Shown here: piece by piece, positions 9,606 to 20,951 of the stretch
Position numbering within the stretch: position 1 is the stretch's first letter
How the letters are laid out: each line of letters opens with the position of its first letter
The notes under the pieces: generated by a model
Databases searched by the model: none
What the model was told of the DNA's origin: nothing
Seen by the model: only the letters and a program-made list of their open reading frames with translations
DNA from: Synechococcus sp. BS301-5m-G53
Lineage (GTDB): Bacteria > Cyanobacteriota > Cyanobacteriia > PCC-6307 > Cyanobiaceae
NCBI GenBank assembly: GCA_016779825.1
Contig: JADHMX010000003.1
Span: forward strand, 1 to 54,326
Direction of reading: 5' to 3'
Length of the DNA stretch: 54,326 bases
Program-made: the position numbers and the translations under genes

Positions 9606-10154
9606 CTAGGGGGTGGGGTCGAGCAGGGTGGCGCGGAGTCGATTGATTCCTCCTGGGCCTGCGCAGAACGCCAGGGTGCTGATCAGCTCACGGTGTAGAG
9701 GTCCTGCCGGCTCCATCTTGAGAAGGCGAACAACGGCTTCCCGTCGTTGATTCATCCGCTCCTCAATCAGATCGCGCAGGCGCTCGTGGAACAACTGCCA
9801 ACGCTGTTGGGTGAGCTGTTCCGGCTCGCGGCTCGAGAGGAGTTGGTGGAGCATTGGGTAGAGCCGATCTGCCATGGCACAAACCAGGCAGATCAGGGAT
9901 TCGGCATCCACCGGGTCGAGTTGGTCCCGCCGGGTCGTGCGCCGAAGCGGGTTATGACAGCGCCGCTTCCAGAGCTCAACCCGGTTGGGGAATTGCGCCT
10001 GAAGACCCATCTGCTGGCTGGTCCAGACCATCGCCTCGCCACCATTGAGGTCCAACGCTTCGATGGTCAGCAGCAAGAGGTCGAGGCGCTCGACGCCCCG
10101 CCGGCTGAGACGAGCGCCGTCGGTGGGTGCGCTGAGGGCTGGAGCTTCAGTCAT
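9606..10154 (-). CDS. DUF3038-family protein
   Basis: [34 protein letters not shown]... Confidence 0.8.
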   Translation of the reverse strand: MTEAPALSAPTDGARLSRRGVERLDLLLLTIEALDLNGGEAMVWTSQQMGLQAQFPNRVELWKRRCHNPLRRTTRRDQLDPVDAESLICLVCAMADRLYPMLHQLLSSREPEQLTQQRWQLFHERLRDLIEERMNQRREAVVRLLKMEPAGPLHRELISTLAFCAGPGGINRLRATLLDPTP

Positions 10155-10716
10155 GGCTGCGATGATGCCAGGGGCACTGCCATTGCGTCACCTGGATTTG
10201 GATCTTCAGTCGCACATTCGTTCAATTCCAGACTTTCCCAAGCCTGGAATTCTGTTTCGAGACATCAACCCGCTTCTGCGGTCGCCCGAGGCCATGGCCG
10301 AGGTGATCCGCCAGCTAGGCCGGTTCTGCGACCAGGTGAAGCCTGACCTGATCGTGGGAATCGAATCCCGTGGCTTCATTTTCGGGGCTCCCTTGGCCAG
10401 CGATAGAAAGCTTGGCTTCGTGCCTGTGCGGAAGCCTGGAAAGCTGCCCGGTGAGGTGGTCGGTCTCGACTACGCCCTGGAGTACGGCACCGATCGGCTG
10501 GAAATACAAGCCGATGCCTTTGAGAATTCACCGCGGGTGCTGGTGGTCGACGATCTGCTCGCCACGGGTGGAACCGCTGCAGCGACGGGCCAGCTGGTGG
10601 AGCAGGCCGGTGGTTGCTTGGTGGGCTTTGCCTTTGTGATCGAGCTGGAGGGGCTGGGAGGCCGTCAGGCGTTACCCGCGGGCCAACCCGTGGAAGCGTT
10701 GTTGCGCTACGCCTGA
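10153..10716 (+). CDS. apt: Adenine phosphoribosyltransferase
   Basis: [40 protein letters not shown] motif; start could also be ATG 10162 or 10165. Confidence 0.95.
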   Translation: MAAMMPGALPLRHLDLDLQSHIRSIPDFPKPGILFRDINPLLRSPEAMAEVIRQLGRFCDQVKPDLIVGIESRGFIFGAPLASDRKLGFVPVRKPGKLPGEVVGLDYALEYGTDRLEIQADAFENSPRVLVVDDLLATGGTAAATGQLVEQAGGCLVGFAFVIELEGLGGRQALPAGQPVEALLRYA

Positions 10717-10919
10717 TTGTTCTGCCAGTCGAAGACCTCCTCCAACTGCTGCAAACTCAACAACCCGAAGCTCCAAAGCACGATCGGGAGGGGGGCTTGT
10801 TCCAGTTCCGCTTGGCGTTGCCCCAGTTCCAGAGCGCTGGGACTCAACCCCAAACGTCGCTGAAGAAAATGCATCAGCGCCTCCGTCGCTGGGGGTTGCC
10901 GCTGGCTGGACATCACCAT
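10707..10919 (-). CDS. DUF2949-family protein
   Basis: [22 protein letters not shown]...[22 protein letters not shown]. Confidence 0.75.
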   Translation of the reverse strand: MVMSSQRQPPATEALMHFLQRRLGLSPSALELGQRQAELEQAPLPIVLWSFGLLSLQQLEEVFDWQNNQA

Positions 10920-10939
10920 GGTCGCGACCCGCGCTGGGT

Positions 10940-12085
10940 TCAGTTTGGCAAGGCCTGCCAGAGCTGCATGGGGCCGTCACTCATGGCCCGCAGGCTGAGT
11001 CGGCGCACTCCAGAGAACTGTTTCAGAAGCAGCAGTGCCAAACGCCGCAGGGGAAGCAGCAGCGGTTGACGATTGGAAAACACCCGCACCAGAAGATCCG
11101 TCGCCACACCCACCTGGAGCACATCGAGCCAGCGGCTCATCCCGTAGTGCCGAGCGATTGTTGCGGCGCTGCCGCCCCGCTCCACGGCGCGCAGCAAATC
11201 ATCCACATCGCGCCAGCACAAGTTGAGCCCCTGGCCGCCCACGGGATGGCACCGATGCGCTGCCTCACCGATCAGCACACCCCGTCCACGGTGAAAGCTC
11301 TGCGCGAGCAGCCATTGCTGGGGGAAGGCCCGGGGTTGATCAAGCAGGCGATCCGGCTCAATCCCTTCGGGAAGAACTCCGGCTAGCTGATCGAGAAACG
11401 CACTGCTCTGCAGGGTGCTGCGCTGCTGGCAACGCGGCCAGGGGGCGCTCCACACCACCTGGAAACTGCCCTCACCCAACGGCAGCACGGCGAGGGGGCC
11501 TTCCGGACGAAACAACTCGCAGGCCCTGTCGTGGGGGAGTCCCCGCAGCTCGACTTTGGCGGTGAGACACCCCTGGCGATAACGGATGCCCCAGTGACGG
11601 ATGCCCCAGGCTTCTCGTGTGGGGGAGCGCGGTCCATCAGCCGCCACGATCAGGGCATCAGCGCTTGGATCAGGGCATGGTTCGGCCAGGTGCATGGCGA
11701 CGTTGCCATTGGCCTCAAGCCGTGCCAGCAGCAGCTTCATCAAGGGCCGGTGATCGAGGATCCAGCCAATGCCGTCATGCTTCCGATTGGCTGATGCCAG
11801 ATCGTCCTTGCCGAAGAGAACGCGGGCCTTGGTAGCCCCATCCCGCAAATCCAGGGCACGGAAGGGAACCAAGGCATCGTGCAGGTCGTGCCAAAGCCCC
11901 AGATTTGTCAACAACCGACGACTGGAGTGGGTGATGGCATAGGCCCGACTTCTGGCCTGTAGCTCCGATGCCGTCAGCGGGTCATACAGGACCACGCGCT
12001 GAGCTCGGAGGCCGAGGGCAAGAGCCGTAAGGGCGCCGGTGGGACCAGCGCCCAAGACATGAATCTCTGGAAGGGAAGGGACCAT
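10940..12085 (-). CDS. FAD-dependent hydroxylase (UbiH/COQ6-like)
   Basis: VLGAGPTGALTALALG Rossmann motif; GVLIGEAAHRCHPVGGQGLNLCWRDVDDL second FAD motif. Confidence 0.88.
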   Translation of the reverse strand: MVPSLPEIHVLGAGPTGALTALALGLRAQRVVLYDPLTASELQARSRAYAITHSSRRLLTNLGLWHDLHDALVPFRALDLRDGATKARVLFGKDDLASANRKHDGIGWILDHRPLMKLLLARLEANGNVAMHLAEPCPDPSADALIVAADGPRSPTREAWGIRHWGIRYRQGCLTAKVELRGLPHDRACELFRPEGPLAVLPLGEGSFQVVWSAPWPRCQQRSTLQSSAFLDQLAGVLPEGIEPDRLLDQPRAFPQQWLLAQSFHRGRGVLIGEAAHRCHPVGGQGLNLCWRDVDDLLRAVERGGSAATIARHYGMSRWLDVLQVGVATDLLVRVFSNRQPLLLPLRRLALLLLKQFSGVRRLSLRAMSDGPMQLWQALPN

Positions 12086-12126
12086 TCAGCGAGTCTGGCC
12101 AGCCATCCCAATCCAGTGCGAGGCGA

Positions 12127-12378
12127 TCAGCCCAGGCCGAGCAGCCCGTGAACGAAGGATTCGCCGCCCAGGGCCAACTCGGTGGCGAGCAGAGCAATGA
12201 AGCCGAGCATGGCCATGCGGCCATTCAGTTTTTCAGCGCGATCGTGGAAACCCCAACCCTGTGTCGCTTCAACCACTTCCATGCGGGGTTCCGTGGCAAA
12301 GGCGTTGAGGCGGCCGCCGTCTTCCATGGTGACCTGTGCACCGCGCACGACAGGAGTGGAAGGTGAGGACTGAGACAT
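12127..12378 (-). CDS. High-light-inducible protein (HLIP)
   Basis: [21 protein letters not shown] chlorophyll-binding helix. Confidence 0.93.
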   Translation of the reverse strand: MSQSSPSTPVVRGAQVTMEDGGRLNAFATEPRMEVVEATQGWGFHDRAEKLNGRMAMLGFIALLATELALGGESFVHGLLGLG

Positions 12379-12443
12379 TGAAGCAACCGCTTGGATTGCT
12401 AAGAAGTGTAAACCAGGTTTAAGAAATGTTCAGCATTGGCTGT

Positions 12444-13097
12444 TCAGCGCCGGCTGTTCAGGCGCAGCTGGCAGAGCTCCTCAAAGGCAGGACGCAGCAG
12501 GAAGGGGTACTCGCCAACCCACATCCGCAGGCCCGGCAGCCAGGCATCGCTGAGGGCTCCGATTTTTGAGAAATCCTTGCGCTCACTCAGCACCAGGCAG
12601 CGGATCAGGCTGCCGCGGCGAATCGACTGGTGTTTTTTCTCCATCGGAAATGCCACTCGGCCGAGATAACCCTCCTCGTCTTCGAGTTCGAGCAGCATCC
12701 ATGTGCGGCGGTTCTCCACCAGTTCCAGCCGGCCGCGGCTGTCGGCTTGCTCGTGGCGGTTTTCCACCCGCTCTCGGGTGATCACATCCGCCACCTCTCC
12801 TTCGAAAAGCGCTGCTGCCGGATAGCGCCGCAGGGTGGCATTGCGTTGACCTGCCTGCAGGATTGGTCCCCAGAGCACGTACAGCAGAAACACCACGCCC
12901 GTCACCAGCCAGAAGGGGCCCCATCGGCTGGACATCTGGCTTTGGCTGATCAGCAGGGTGATCACCCCGCCGATGGCGGCGATCATCAGGCGTTGAAGCA
13001 CCTCCTGGGGGTTGCCGAGGGAGAAGCGGAATTGGTTGCCCGTGGCAACGGCCGGGATCAGGCGTTGCAGTTCGCCGGGGCGCAGGGGAATGAGCAT
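12444..13097 (-). CDS. Conserved cyanobacterial membrane protein of unknown function
   Basis: 217 aa, two N-terminal hydrophobic segments plus a soluble domain. Confidence 0.7.
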   Translation of the reverse strand: MLIPLRPGELQRLIPAVATGNQFRFSLGNPQEVLQRLMIAAIGGVITLLISQSQMSSRWGPFWLVTGVVFLLYVLWGPILQAGQRNATLRRYPAAALFEGEVADVITRERVENRHEQADSRGRLELVENRRTWMLLELEDEEGYLGRVAFPMEKKHQSIRRGSLIRCLVLSERKDFSKIGALSDAWLPGLRMWVGEYPFLLRPAFEELCQLRLNSRR

Positions 13098-13107
13098 GGT
13101 GTCGCCC

Positions 13108-13941
13108 TCAGATCAGGCGCTCGAGGCCGTAGACAAGGCTCCCGAGACTGCCCACCTTGCGCACCGTGAGCAGCACGCCGGGCATGTAGGCGGAACGGTC
13201 GATCGTGTCGTGACGCAGGGTGTAGGTCTCCCCGGGAGCGCCGAACATCACCTCCTGGTGGGCCACCAGTCCCGGCAGGCGCACGGAGTGAAGCCGCAGG
13301 CCACTCTCCCGCAGTCCACCGCGGCAACCCGCTAGGGACTCGTGCTCCTCCACTTCCTCGGGGTTGAAGTTCTTGCCCAGTTCCTCCATCAACTCCGCGG
13401 TTTTGATGCAGGTGCCGCTGGGGGCATCCGCCTTGCGGTTGTGGTGCAACTCCGTCAGTTCTGCATGGTCGTAGAACCGTGCCGCTGCTGCTGCCGCCTG
13501 CTGCAACAGCACCATGCCCACGGAAAAGTTGGGGATCACGGCCCCACCCACAGACGCTTTCACTGAAAACTCGGTGAGGTCGTTGAGTTGCTCCGGGGAG
13601 AGACCTGTGGTGCCGATCACGGGGTGAACGCCGTAGGCGATTGCGGCCCGGGTGTGCTCGTAAACAACAGAGGGATGGGTGAAGTCCACCAGCACGGCTC
13701 CGCTGCTGCTGTCGCGCACCGACTGGCTCACAGCGCAGAGACAGCCTTCAAAATCTGCCGTGACGGCCACTTCCAGTTCTCCCAGACCCAACTCCAGGCC
13801 CACGTCTGCCCCCTCTTTGCCGGGCGTGTTGTCGATGGCGCCAACCAGGCTGCAGTCCTGGGCTCCCATCACAGCTTTGATCACTTCCGCGCCCATGCGC
13901 CCTAGGGCACCGGCAACAACCACGGGAATCGAAGCGGTCAT
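13108..13941 (-). CDS. dapB: 4-hydroxy-tetrahydrodipicolinate reductase
   Basis: [37 protein letters not shown]. Confidence 0.96.
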   Translation of the reverse strand: MTASIPVVVAGALGRMGAEVIKAVMGAQDCSLVGAIDNTPGKEGADVGLELGLGELEVAVTADFEGCLCAVSQSVRDSSSGAVLVDFTHPSVVYEHTRAAIAYGVHPVIGTTGLSPEQLNDLTEFSVKASVGGAVIPNFSVGMVLLQQAAAAAARFYDHAELTELHHNRKADAPSGTCIKTAELMEELGKNFNPEEVEEHESLAGCRGGLRESGLRLHSVRLPGLVAHQEVMFGAPGETYTLRHDTIDRSAYMPGVLLTVRKVGSLGSLVYGLERLI

Positions 13942-14058
13942 GAAAGCGCAGCAGACGCTTCAAAGCCTATGGGGCGGCACGTGTAACGCCCGATCAGAAA
14001 TCCTCGCGCCTGTAGGGCCAGTCACCGTAAGGTTCTTCACATTGCTCAAAGCGCGCAG

Positions 14059-17000
14059 ATGTTCACACAGGTCCGCTCCGCCGATCGTCGCGTTGCTCCT
14101 GTGGAGGGTCAAAACCACAAGTCCGTGATGAAGGCGGTCTATGTGGTGCTCGAGCCCCAATACCAGAACGCTCTGACCCAGGCCGCAACGGCTTTGAATG
14201 CCTCCGGAGGCGATCTCGGCATTGAGCTGAGCGGCTACCTGATCGAGGAGCTGCGTGACGAGGCCAACTACGCCGGCTTCTGCGCTGATGTGGCTGAGGC
14301 CGATGTGTTCGTTGCCTCTCTGATCTTCATTGAAGACCTGGCCCAGAAGGTTGTTGATGCCGTTGCCCCGCATCGCGACCGCCTCAAGGCTGCGGTGGTC
14401 TTCCCGTCCATGCCTGAGGTGATGCGGCTGAACAAGCTGGGCAGCTTCTCCATGGCCCAGCTCGGTCAGAGCAAAAGTGCCATTGCCGGCTTCATGAAGA
14501 AGCGGAAGGAGGCCGGAGGTGCTGGGTTCCAGGACGCGATGCTCAAGCTGCTCAACACGCTGCCCACCGTTCTCAAATACCTGCCGGTTGAGAAAGCGCA
14601 GGACGCGCGCAGCTTCATGCTCAGCTTCCAGTACTGGCTGGGAGGAACGCCCGACAACCTGCGGAACTTTTTGCTAATGCTGGCGGACAAGTACGTCTTC
14701 CCCGCAGCAGAAGGAGAAGATCGTCCAGCAATGGAGGTGGCGGAGCCCGAGGTATTCCCTGACCTCGGTATCTGGCACCCCCTGGCTCCCTCGATGTTCG
14801 AGGACCTGAAGGAATATCTGAACTGGACCTCCAGCCGCACCGATCTTTCTGAGGCAGCCCTCAAAGGGCCAGTGATCGGCCTGGTGCTGCAGCGCAGCCA
14901 CATCGTGACCGGTGACGATGCCCACTACGTCGCCACCATCCAGGAGCTGGAGTTCCGTGGCGCGCGCGTCATCCCGGTTTTCTGTGGCGGTCTCGACTTT
15001 TCCAAGCCGGTTAACGCTTTCTTCTACGACCCGCTGAACCCGGAGCAGCCCCTGGTCGATGGCATCGTCTCCCTCACCGGTTTTGCGCTGGTCGGAGGCC
15101 CGGCCCGCCAGGATCACCCGAAAGCGATTGAGTCGCTGAAGAAGCTCAACCGCCCTTACATGGTGGCGCTTCCTCTTGTGTTCCAAACCACCCAGGAGTG
15201 GGAACAGAGCGATCTCGGTCTTCACCCGGTGCAGGTGGCCTTGCAGATCGCCATCCCGGAGTTGGATGGTGCCATCGAGCCCATCGTCCTGTCGGGTCGC
15301 GATGACGCCACCGGCAAGGCGCACACCCTTCAAGACCGGGTTGATGCCATCGCCGAACGTGCGATCCGCTGGTCGTCGCTGCGGATCAAGCCCCGCAACG
15401 AAAAGAAGCTGGCGATCACGGTGTTCAGCTTCCCTCCCGACAAGGGCAACGTCGGTACAGCTGCTTATCTCGATGTTTTCGGCTCCATCCATCGGGTGAT
15501 GCAGGAAATGAAGGCGAAGGGCTACGACGTGCAGGACCTGCCGTCGACGCCTCGAGCGCTGTTAGAGGCCGTGATCAATGACGCCGATGCCATGCAGGGC
15601 TCCCCGGAGCTGTCCATTGCCCATCGGATGAGTGTTGAGGAGTACGAGCGCCTAACTCCTTACTCCGAGCGGCTTGAAGAGAACTGGGGCAAGCCCCCCG
15701 GCAACCTCAACAGCGATGGCCAGAATCTGTTGGTTTTCGGTCGCCATTTCGGCAACGTTTTCGTTGGCGTTCAGCCCACCTTTGGCTACGAAGGCGACCC
15801 AATGCGCCTGCTCTATTCGCGCAGCGCAAGCCCCCACCACGGCTTCGCCGCTTATTACACCTATCTGCAGAAGATCTGGAAGGCCGACGCGGTGCTGCAC
15901 TTCGGCACCCACGGTTCCCTGGAGTTCATGCCCGGCAAGCAGATGGGCATGAGCGAAACCTGCTACCCCGACTCACTGATCGGTGCGCTCCCCAACCTCT
16001 ACTACTACGCCGCTAACAACCCCTCCGAGGCCACCATTGCCAAGCGGCGGGGTTATGCCTCCACCATCAGCTACCTCACTCCGCCGGCCGAAAATGCTGG
16101 TCTCTACAAGGGCCTGAAGGAACTGGGTGAGTTGGTGGGTTCCTACCAACAGCTCCGTGAGGGTGGCCGCGGCATTCAGATCGTCAACACGATCATTGAG
16201 ACAGCGCGCCAGTGCAACCTCGATAAGGATGTTGATCTGCCGGAAGACGACTCCTCGACCCTCGATCTGGACGGACGCGATGCCCTAGTGGGTGCCGTCT
16301 ACCGCCAGTTGATGGAGATCGAGAGTCGTCTACTCCCCTGTGGTCTCCACACCATCGGCAAGCCTCCCACAGCCGAGGAAGCCATTGCCACCCTGGTGAA
16401 CATCGCTGCTCTCGAGCGTGATGAGGATGGCCTGCGCTCACTCCCCGGCCTGCTGGCTGAGGCGATGGGCCGCTCTATCGAAGACGTTTACAAAGGCAAC
16501 GACGAGGGTGTCCTCGCCGATGTTGAGCTCAACCGCACGATCACGGAGACATCCCGCGCTGCGATCGGTGCCATGGTTCGTTCGCTCACCGGTCGCGATG
16601 GTCGGGTCAGCCTTCGCAACAGTTTCGGTTGGTTCTACGACCTGCTGGCCAAGTTCGGCTTCAAGTTGCCCTCGCCCTGGCTGCGGGCCTGTTGCACCGC
16701 TGGTTTCGTTCAGATCGACTCCACCGAGCTCGACAAGCTGTTTGGTTATTTGCGCTTCTGCCTCGAGCAAATATGTGCCGATATGGAAATGGAGAGTCTG
16801 TTAAAGGCTCTCGACGGTGAATACATCCTTCCAGGCCCTGGTGGTGATCCGATCCGCAATCCCGGTGTGCTGCCCAGCGGCAAGAATATTCACGCCCTCG
16901 ACCCCCAGGCGATCCCCACCCGAGCTGCGGTGGCAGCAGCCAAAGGCGTTGTCGACAAGCTGATCGAACGTCAGCGCGAGGAGCAGGGCACCTGGCCCGA

Positions 17001-18069
17001 GACCATTGCCTGCGTGCTCTGGGGAACCGACAACATCAAGACCTATGGCGAGTCGCTGGCTCAGATCCTTTGGTTCGTCGGCGTCAAACCGATGCCTGAT
17101 TCCGTCGGTCGTGTCAACAAGCTCGAGCTGATTTCGCTAGAGGAACTCGGTCGCCCCCGCATTGATGTGGTGGTGAACTGCTCCGGTGTGTTCCGTGATC
17201 TGTTCATCAACCAGATGGCCCTGATCGACCAGGCCGTGAAGATGGCCGCGGAAGCAGATGAACCACTCGAGCAGAACTTCGTTCGCAAGCATGCGCTCGA
17301 ACAGGCTGAGAAAGAGGGAACCTCGCTACGGGATGCAGCCTGCCGGGTGTTCTCCAATGCCAGCGGCAGCTACAGCTCCAACGTGAATCTCGCGGTGGAG
17401 AACAGCACCTGGGAGGAAGAAGGTGAGCTGCAGGAGATGTATCTCTCCCGCAAGACCTTCGCCTTCAATGCCGACAACCCCGGTGAGATGAACCAGAAGC
17501 GAGAGGTGTTCGAGAACGTTATGAAGACGGCGGATGTCACCTTCCAGAACCTCGATTCGGCTGAGATCTCTCTCACTGATGTGAGCCACTACTTCGACTC
17601 CGACCCGACGAAGTTGATCGCGGGGCTCCGTGAGGACGGCAAAGCTCCCACCAGCTACATCGCTGACACCACCACAGCCAATGCTCAGGTGCGTTCGCTG
17701 AGTGAAACGATCCGCCTGGATTCACGCACCAAGTTGCTGAACCCCAAGTGGTACGAAGGCATGCTCGACTCCGGCTATGAGGGTGTGCGAGAGGTGGCTA
17801 AGCGCCTCAACTTCACTTTGGGTTGGAGTGCCACCAGTGGTGCTGTAGACAACTTTGTTTACGAAGAAGCCAACGAAACCTTCATCAACGATCCGGAAAT
17901 GCGCAAGCGTCTGCTGGAGCTGAATCCCAACAGCTTCCGCCAGATCGTGGGCACGCTTCTCGAGGTGCATGGCCGCGGCTACTGGGAGACCTCAGACGAG
18001 AACATCGAGCAGCTGCGGGAGCTGTATCAGGAGGTTGAGGATCGGATTGAGGGTGTTGTCACCGACTGA
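14059..18069 (+). CDS. chlH: Magnesium chelatase subunit H
   Basis: 1336 aa CobN/Mg-chelatase family, [45 protein letters not shown]. Confidence 0.98.
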   Translation: MFTQVRSADRRVAPVEGQNHKSVMKAVYVVLEPQYQNALTQAATALNASGGDLGIELSGYLIEELRDEANYAGFCADVAEADVFVASLIFIEDLAQKVVDAVAPHRDRLKAAVVFPSMPEVMRLNKLGSFSMAQLGQSKSAIAGFMKKRKEAGGAGFQDAMLKLLNTLPTVLKYLPVEKAQDARSFMLSFQYWLGGTPDNLRNFLLMLADKYVFPAAEGEDRPAMEVAEPEVFPDLGIWHPLAPSMFEDLKEYLNWTSSRTDLSEAALKGPVIGLVLQRSHIVTGDDAHYVATIQELEFRGARVIPVFCGGLDFSKPVNAFFYDPLNPEQPLVDGIVSLTGFALVGGPARQDHPKAIESLKKLNRPYMVALPLVFQTTQEWEQSDLGLHPVQVALQIAIPELDGAIEPIVLSGRDDATGKAHTLQDRVDAIAERAIRWSSLRIKPRNEKKLAITVFSFPPDKGNVGTAAYLDVFGSIHRVMQEMKAKGYDVQDLPSTPRALLEAVINDADAMQGSPELSIAHRMSVEEYERLTPYSERLEENWGKPPGNLNSDGQNLLVFGRHFGNVFVGVQPTFGYEGDPMRLLYSRSASPHHGFAAYYTYLQKIWKADAVLHFGTHGSLEFMPGKQMGMSETCYPDSLIGALPNLYYYAANNPSEATIAKRRGYASTISYLTPPAENAGLYKGLKELGELVGSYQQLREGGRGIQIVNTIIETARQCNLDKDVDLPEDDSSTLDLDGRDALVGAVYRQLMEIESRLLPCGLHTIGKPPTAEEAIATLVNIAALERDEDGLRSLPGLLAEAMGRSIEDVYKGNDEGVLADVELNRTITETSRAAIGAMVRSLTGRDGRVSLRNSFGWFYDLLAKFGFKLPSPWLRACCTAGFVQIDSTELDKLFGYLRFCLEQICADMEMESLLKALDGEYILPGPGGDPIRNPGVLPSGKNIHALDPQAIPTRAAVAAAKGVVDKLIERQREEQGTWPETIACVLWGTDNIKTYGESLAQILWFVGVKPMPDSVGRVNKLELISLEELGRPRIDVVVNCSGVFRDLFINQMALIDQAVKMAAEADEPLEQNFVRKHALEQAEKEGTSLRDAACRVFSNASGSYSSNVNLAVENSTWEEEGELQEMYLSRKTFAFNADNPGEMNQKREVFENVMKTADVTFQNLDSAEISLTDVSHYFDSDPTKLIAGLREDGKAPTSYIADTTTANAQVRSLSETIRLDSRTKLLNPKWYEGMLDSGYEGVREVAKRLNFTLGWSATSGAVDNFVYEEANETFINDPEMRKRLLELNPNSFRQIVGTLLEVHGRGYWETSDENIEQLRELYQEVEDRIEGVVTD

Positions 18070-18093
18070 CCGTCGACCAAACGTTGAACATCA

Positions 18094-18126
18094 GCCAGAG
18101 TTCTCAACGAACTCTGGCTTTTTTAT
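18094..18126 (+). terminator. Rho-independent terminator of chlH
   Basis: Perfect 10-bp stem GCCAGAGTTC-TCAAC-GAACTCTGGC followed by TTTTTTATT. Confidence 0.92.
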
Positions 18127-18147
18127 TGGCGATGAATGATGTGCAAC

Positions 18148-19131
18148 TCAGGCTTTCAGTGTCTTGAATTCTGCATGTCTTGCGGCATGGCTGATCTCTG
18201 CCGTTTTGAAATCAATTCCAGCCCACTGTTGATACATCGATAGGCTACGTTTTCTCCCTAATCCAAAAGGTTTAAGTTCGCCATGCTCATCATTGAAGCA
18301 GCGGATTGATGCCGGTGCGTTATTGAGACTGCCGAGCAGTGTGTGTACACGTTTGAGTGCGCAAAGGTTGTAATAGTGCCAATTGCTGTGATCGCCCCAA
18401 TGGGTGGCTGAATGTTCTGATAAAGAGTTTTCTGTCTTGTAGAGATGAAATAGCAGCAGGCGATTCGGGGCGTAGATGTTGAAGCCCGAGGTCCACAGTC
18501 GTGCCGACATGGAAATCTCTTCTCCATAGAAGTAGAGCTCGGGGTCGTAGGGCACTTCGCTCACGATTGAGCCCGGGCCAAATAGGAAGCCTCCGGCGAT
18601 GAAGGCACCGGGGATGGGACGATCAGGTTGTTCTTCTGGTAGTTGGAATCGGCTGATGCCTCGCAGCTTGAGGATGCCGTAGTCATCGAAACCGGCGGCT
18701 CCCATCACAGGCAGGGTTGATGTCTGCAAACGGCACGGCTGTTGAAAGCCGTTCGGGTAAACGCTGAGAACGGCACGCTCATCGCTGCATTCCCTCCAGG
18801 TCGTCAGCAGCAGGTCATCCCAGTGCTCAACAGCCCGCATGTGGCTGTCGATCTGCAGCAGAAAGTCTTCCCCGCCGTAAACACCCTGGGCCTGTCGTCG
18901 GGCCCAGCAGGCTCCGCGGCTTTCAGTGGCATTGAATCTGACGATCTCCAGCTGTGGATGATTCGGAAACGCGCTTGCTCCCCAGCGCGCTGGGTCGTCA
19001 GCAGTCAGTTGCAGGCAGATGCCAAAGCGCAGGCGTTCGGGTTGTGCTGCCCGTTCGATCAGGTTGTGCAGCGTGGCTGGGAGATCCGGATCCCGGTAAG
19101 CCGCGATCTGAATAAAGATCGAGGACGTCAC
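18148..19131 (-). CDS. Glycosyltransferase resembling the eukaryotic-type GlcNAc transferase family (Skp1 Gnt1-like)
   Basis: IFIQIAAYRDPDLPATLHNLIERAAQPERLRFGICLQ, FLLQIDSHMRAVEHWDD, PYDPELYFYGEEISMSARLWTSGFNIYAPN. Confidence 0.85.
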   Translation of the reverse strand: MTSSIFIQIAAYRDPDLPATLHNLIERAAQPERLRFGICLQLTADDPARWGASAFPNHPQLEIVRFNATESRGACWARRQAQGVYGGEDFLLQIDSHMRAVEHWDDLLLTTWRECSDERAVLSVYPNGFQQPCRLQTSTLPVMGAAGFDDYGILKLRGISRFQLPEEQPDRPIPGAFIAGGFLFGPGSIVSEVPYDPELYFYGEEISMSARLWTSGFNIYAPNRLLLFHLYKTENSLSEHSATHWGDHSNWHYYNLCALKRVHTLLGSLNNAPASIRCFNDEHGELKPFGLGRKRSLSMYQQWAGIDFKTAEISHAARHAEFKTLKA

Positions 19132-19913
19132 CAGAGGGCGGCCGCCATGCGCAGCGTCTGGCTGATCGGGCCTACATCGTGCACCCGCAGCACAGCCGCA
19201 CCCGCCTGGGCGCAGCGGCAGGCCACGGCAGCAGTTCCCCAGAGCCGCGCCTTTGGTCTGGGCTCGTCGAGCACGGCGCCGATGAAGCGTTTGCGCGAAG
19301 GACCGATCAGCACCGGTCGTGGCCCCGCCGTGAGCTGTTCCAGATCCCGCAGCAGCTGCAGGTTCTGCGCGTGGGTCTTGGCAAAACCGAGACCCGGATC
19401 CCAGATGATTTGGCTCTCATCAACGCCTGCTTGAATCGCGGCCTCACTGCGCTCCAGCAACGCCTTTTTCACATCCGCCACGACATCGGCATAAGTCGTG
19501 AGTTGATCCATGGTTTGGCTGTCGCCGCGGCTGTGCATCAGCACCACCGGACAGCCCGCATCGGCGACCACGCGCAGCAGATCGGGATCCCGCCTGCCAC
19601 CGCTCACATCATTGATCCAGCTTGCACCTGCTTCCAGCGCTTTGGCGGCCACCGGCGCCAGAAACGTGTCGATGGAGATCAGGGCCTCCGGGTAGCGCTG
19701 CCGGATGGCTTGCAGTGCTGGTAGAAGACGCCGCAACTCCTCTTCGGCGCCTACCTCCTCAGCGCCAGGTCGGGTGCTTTGGGCCCCCAGATCCAACACG
19801 TCAGCGCCGTTGCTGAGTTGCCGCTGGGCTTCGGCCAGGGCCCGTTCGCTGGCCAGGAATCGACCTCCATCACTGAAGGAATCGGGGGTGATGTTGATCA
19901 CCCCCATCACCAT
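19128..19913 (-). CDS. folP: Dihydropteroate synthase
   Basis: MGVINITPDSFSDGGRF, SIDTF; true start may lie somewhat upstream of the ATG used here. Confidence 0.93.
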   Translation of the reverse strand: MVMGVINITPDSFSDGGRFLASERALAEAQRQLSNGADVLDLGAQSTRPGAEEVGAEEELRRLLPALQAIRQRYPEALISIDTFLAPVAAKALEAGASWINDVSGGRRDPDLLRVVADAGCPVVLMHSRGDSQTMDQLTTYADVVADVKKALLERSEAAIQAGVDESQIIWDPGLGFAKTHAQNLQLLRDLEQLTAGPRPVLIGPSRKRFIGAVLDEPRPKARLWGTAAVACRCAQAGAAVLRVHDVGPISQTLRMAAALW

Positions 19914-19950
19914 CGTTCGTTGGCACCAGCCCTGGGGCCAGCCGCCTGAA

Positions 19951-20697
19951 TCAAGCGGCTTGGTAGTTGGCAATCCGTCCAAAGCTTTCCGGCTCCAAGG
20001 AAGCGCCCCCCACCAGAACCCCATCGATATCGCTCATTCCCATCAACTCATCAATGTTGCTGGGTTTGACGGAGCCGCCGTACTGAATCACCAGATCGGG
20101 GGAGCCCACCCAGCTTCGAATCAGACCACAGATGCGGTTGGCTTCCTCGGCTGCGCAGGTTTTGCCTGTGCCGATCGCCCAGATCGGTTCGTAGGCCACC
20201 ACCAGCTTCTCGGCATCGAGACCCTCGAGCCCCTGCTCGATCTGGCGGCGGATCACCCGTTCAGCTTCGCCCCGTTCGCGTTGCTCATCGCTTTCGCCCA
20301 CACAGACAATCGGAATCAGACCGTTGGACTGGGATGACCTGGCCCGGTGGTTGATCTGCTCGTCGCTCTCACTGAAATATTTACGCGGTTCGCTGTGGCC
20401 CACAATCGTGTGGGTCACCCCGTGCTCCTTGAGCATCGTTGGGGAGATCTCTCCGGTGAAGGCGCCTTGCCCTTCCCAGTGCACGTTCTGGCTGGAGAGG
20501 GAAAGGCGGGAGTTCTGGCTGAGTTCCGCCATGGTCGACAGGGCCGTAAAGGGTGGCGCCAGCACCAGGTCGCGGTCGTCAGGGGTGTCAGCAATCAATG
20601 GGAGGAAGGCTTCCATGAACTCCCGCGACTGGGCACAGGTCATGTGCATCTTCCAGTTGCCAGCGATCACCGGTCTCCGCACGCCTTGCTTCCCCAT
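19951..20697 (-). CDS. tpiA: Triosephosphate isomerase
   Basis: [24 protein letters not shown]. Confidence 0.97.
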   Translation of the reverse strand: MGKQGVRRPVIAGNWKMHMTCAQSREFMEAFLPLIADTPDDRDLVLAPPFTALSTMAELSQNSRLSLSSQNVHWEGQGAFTGEISPTMLKEHGVTHTIVGHSEPRKYFSESDEQINHRARSSQSNGLIPIVCVGESDEQRERGEAERVIRRQIEQGLEGLDAEKLVVAYEPIWAIGTGKTCAAEEANRICGLIRSWVGSPDLVIQYGGSVKPSNIDELMGMSDIDGVLVGGASLEPESFGRIANYQAA

Positions 20698-20714
20698 GGA
20701 ATGTGGCAGCCAAC

Positions 20715-20936
20715 TTACGGCCCGGTCGCGTTTTCATCCCCAACAACGGACTCCTCCCCAGCAAGCACAACCCGATCTCCAGGGGAAAGCTGACGTCCCC
20801 GCCTGGTTTCGACGCTTCCATTGACCTCCACCTCACCCATCTGAATGCGTTGCTTCGCTTCCCCACCGGTGGAGACCCAACCCTTCCATTTCAAAAACTG
20901 ATCCAGCTTCATTGGAGGGAGTTCTGAGCTCACCAT
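20715..20936 (-). CDS. S4-domain RNA-binding protein
   Basis: [48 protein letters not shown]. Confidence 0.85.
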   Translation of the reverse strand: MVSSELPPMKLDQFLKWKGWVSTGGEAKQRIQMGEVEVNGSVETRRGRQLSPGDRVVLAGEESVVGDENATGP

Positions 20937-20951
20937 TGATACTGTGCCGGG

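Noticed and set aside
12379-12443. Possible HLR1 (RpaB) site upstream of the HLIP
   Set aside because: Only a weak GTTTACACTT half-site is visible; a paired motif could not be shown
12434-12463. GGCTGTTCAG direct repeat
   Set aside because: Only two 10-bp copies at a gene end; not enough to call a functional repeat
14674-15492. 272-aa minus ORF inside chlH
   Set aside because: Antisense to conserved chlH sequence, no independent motif
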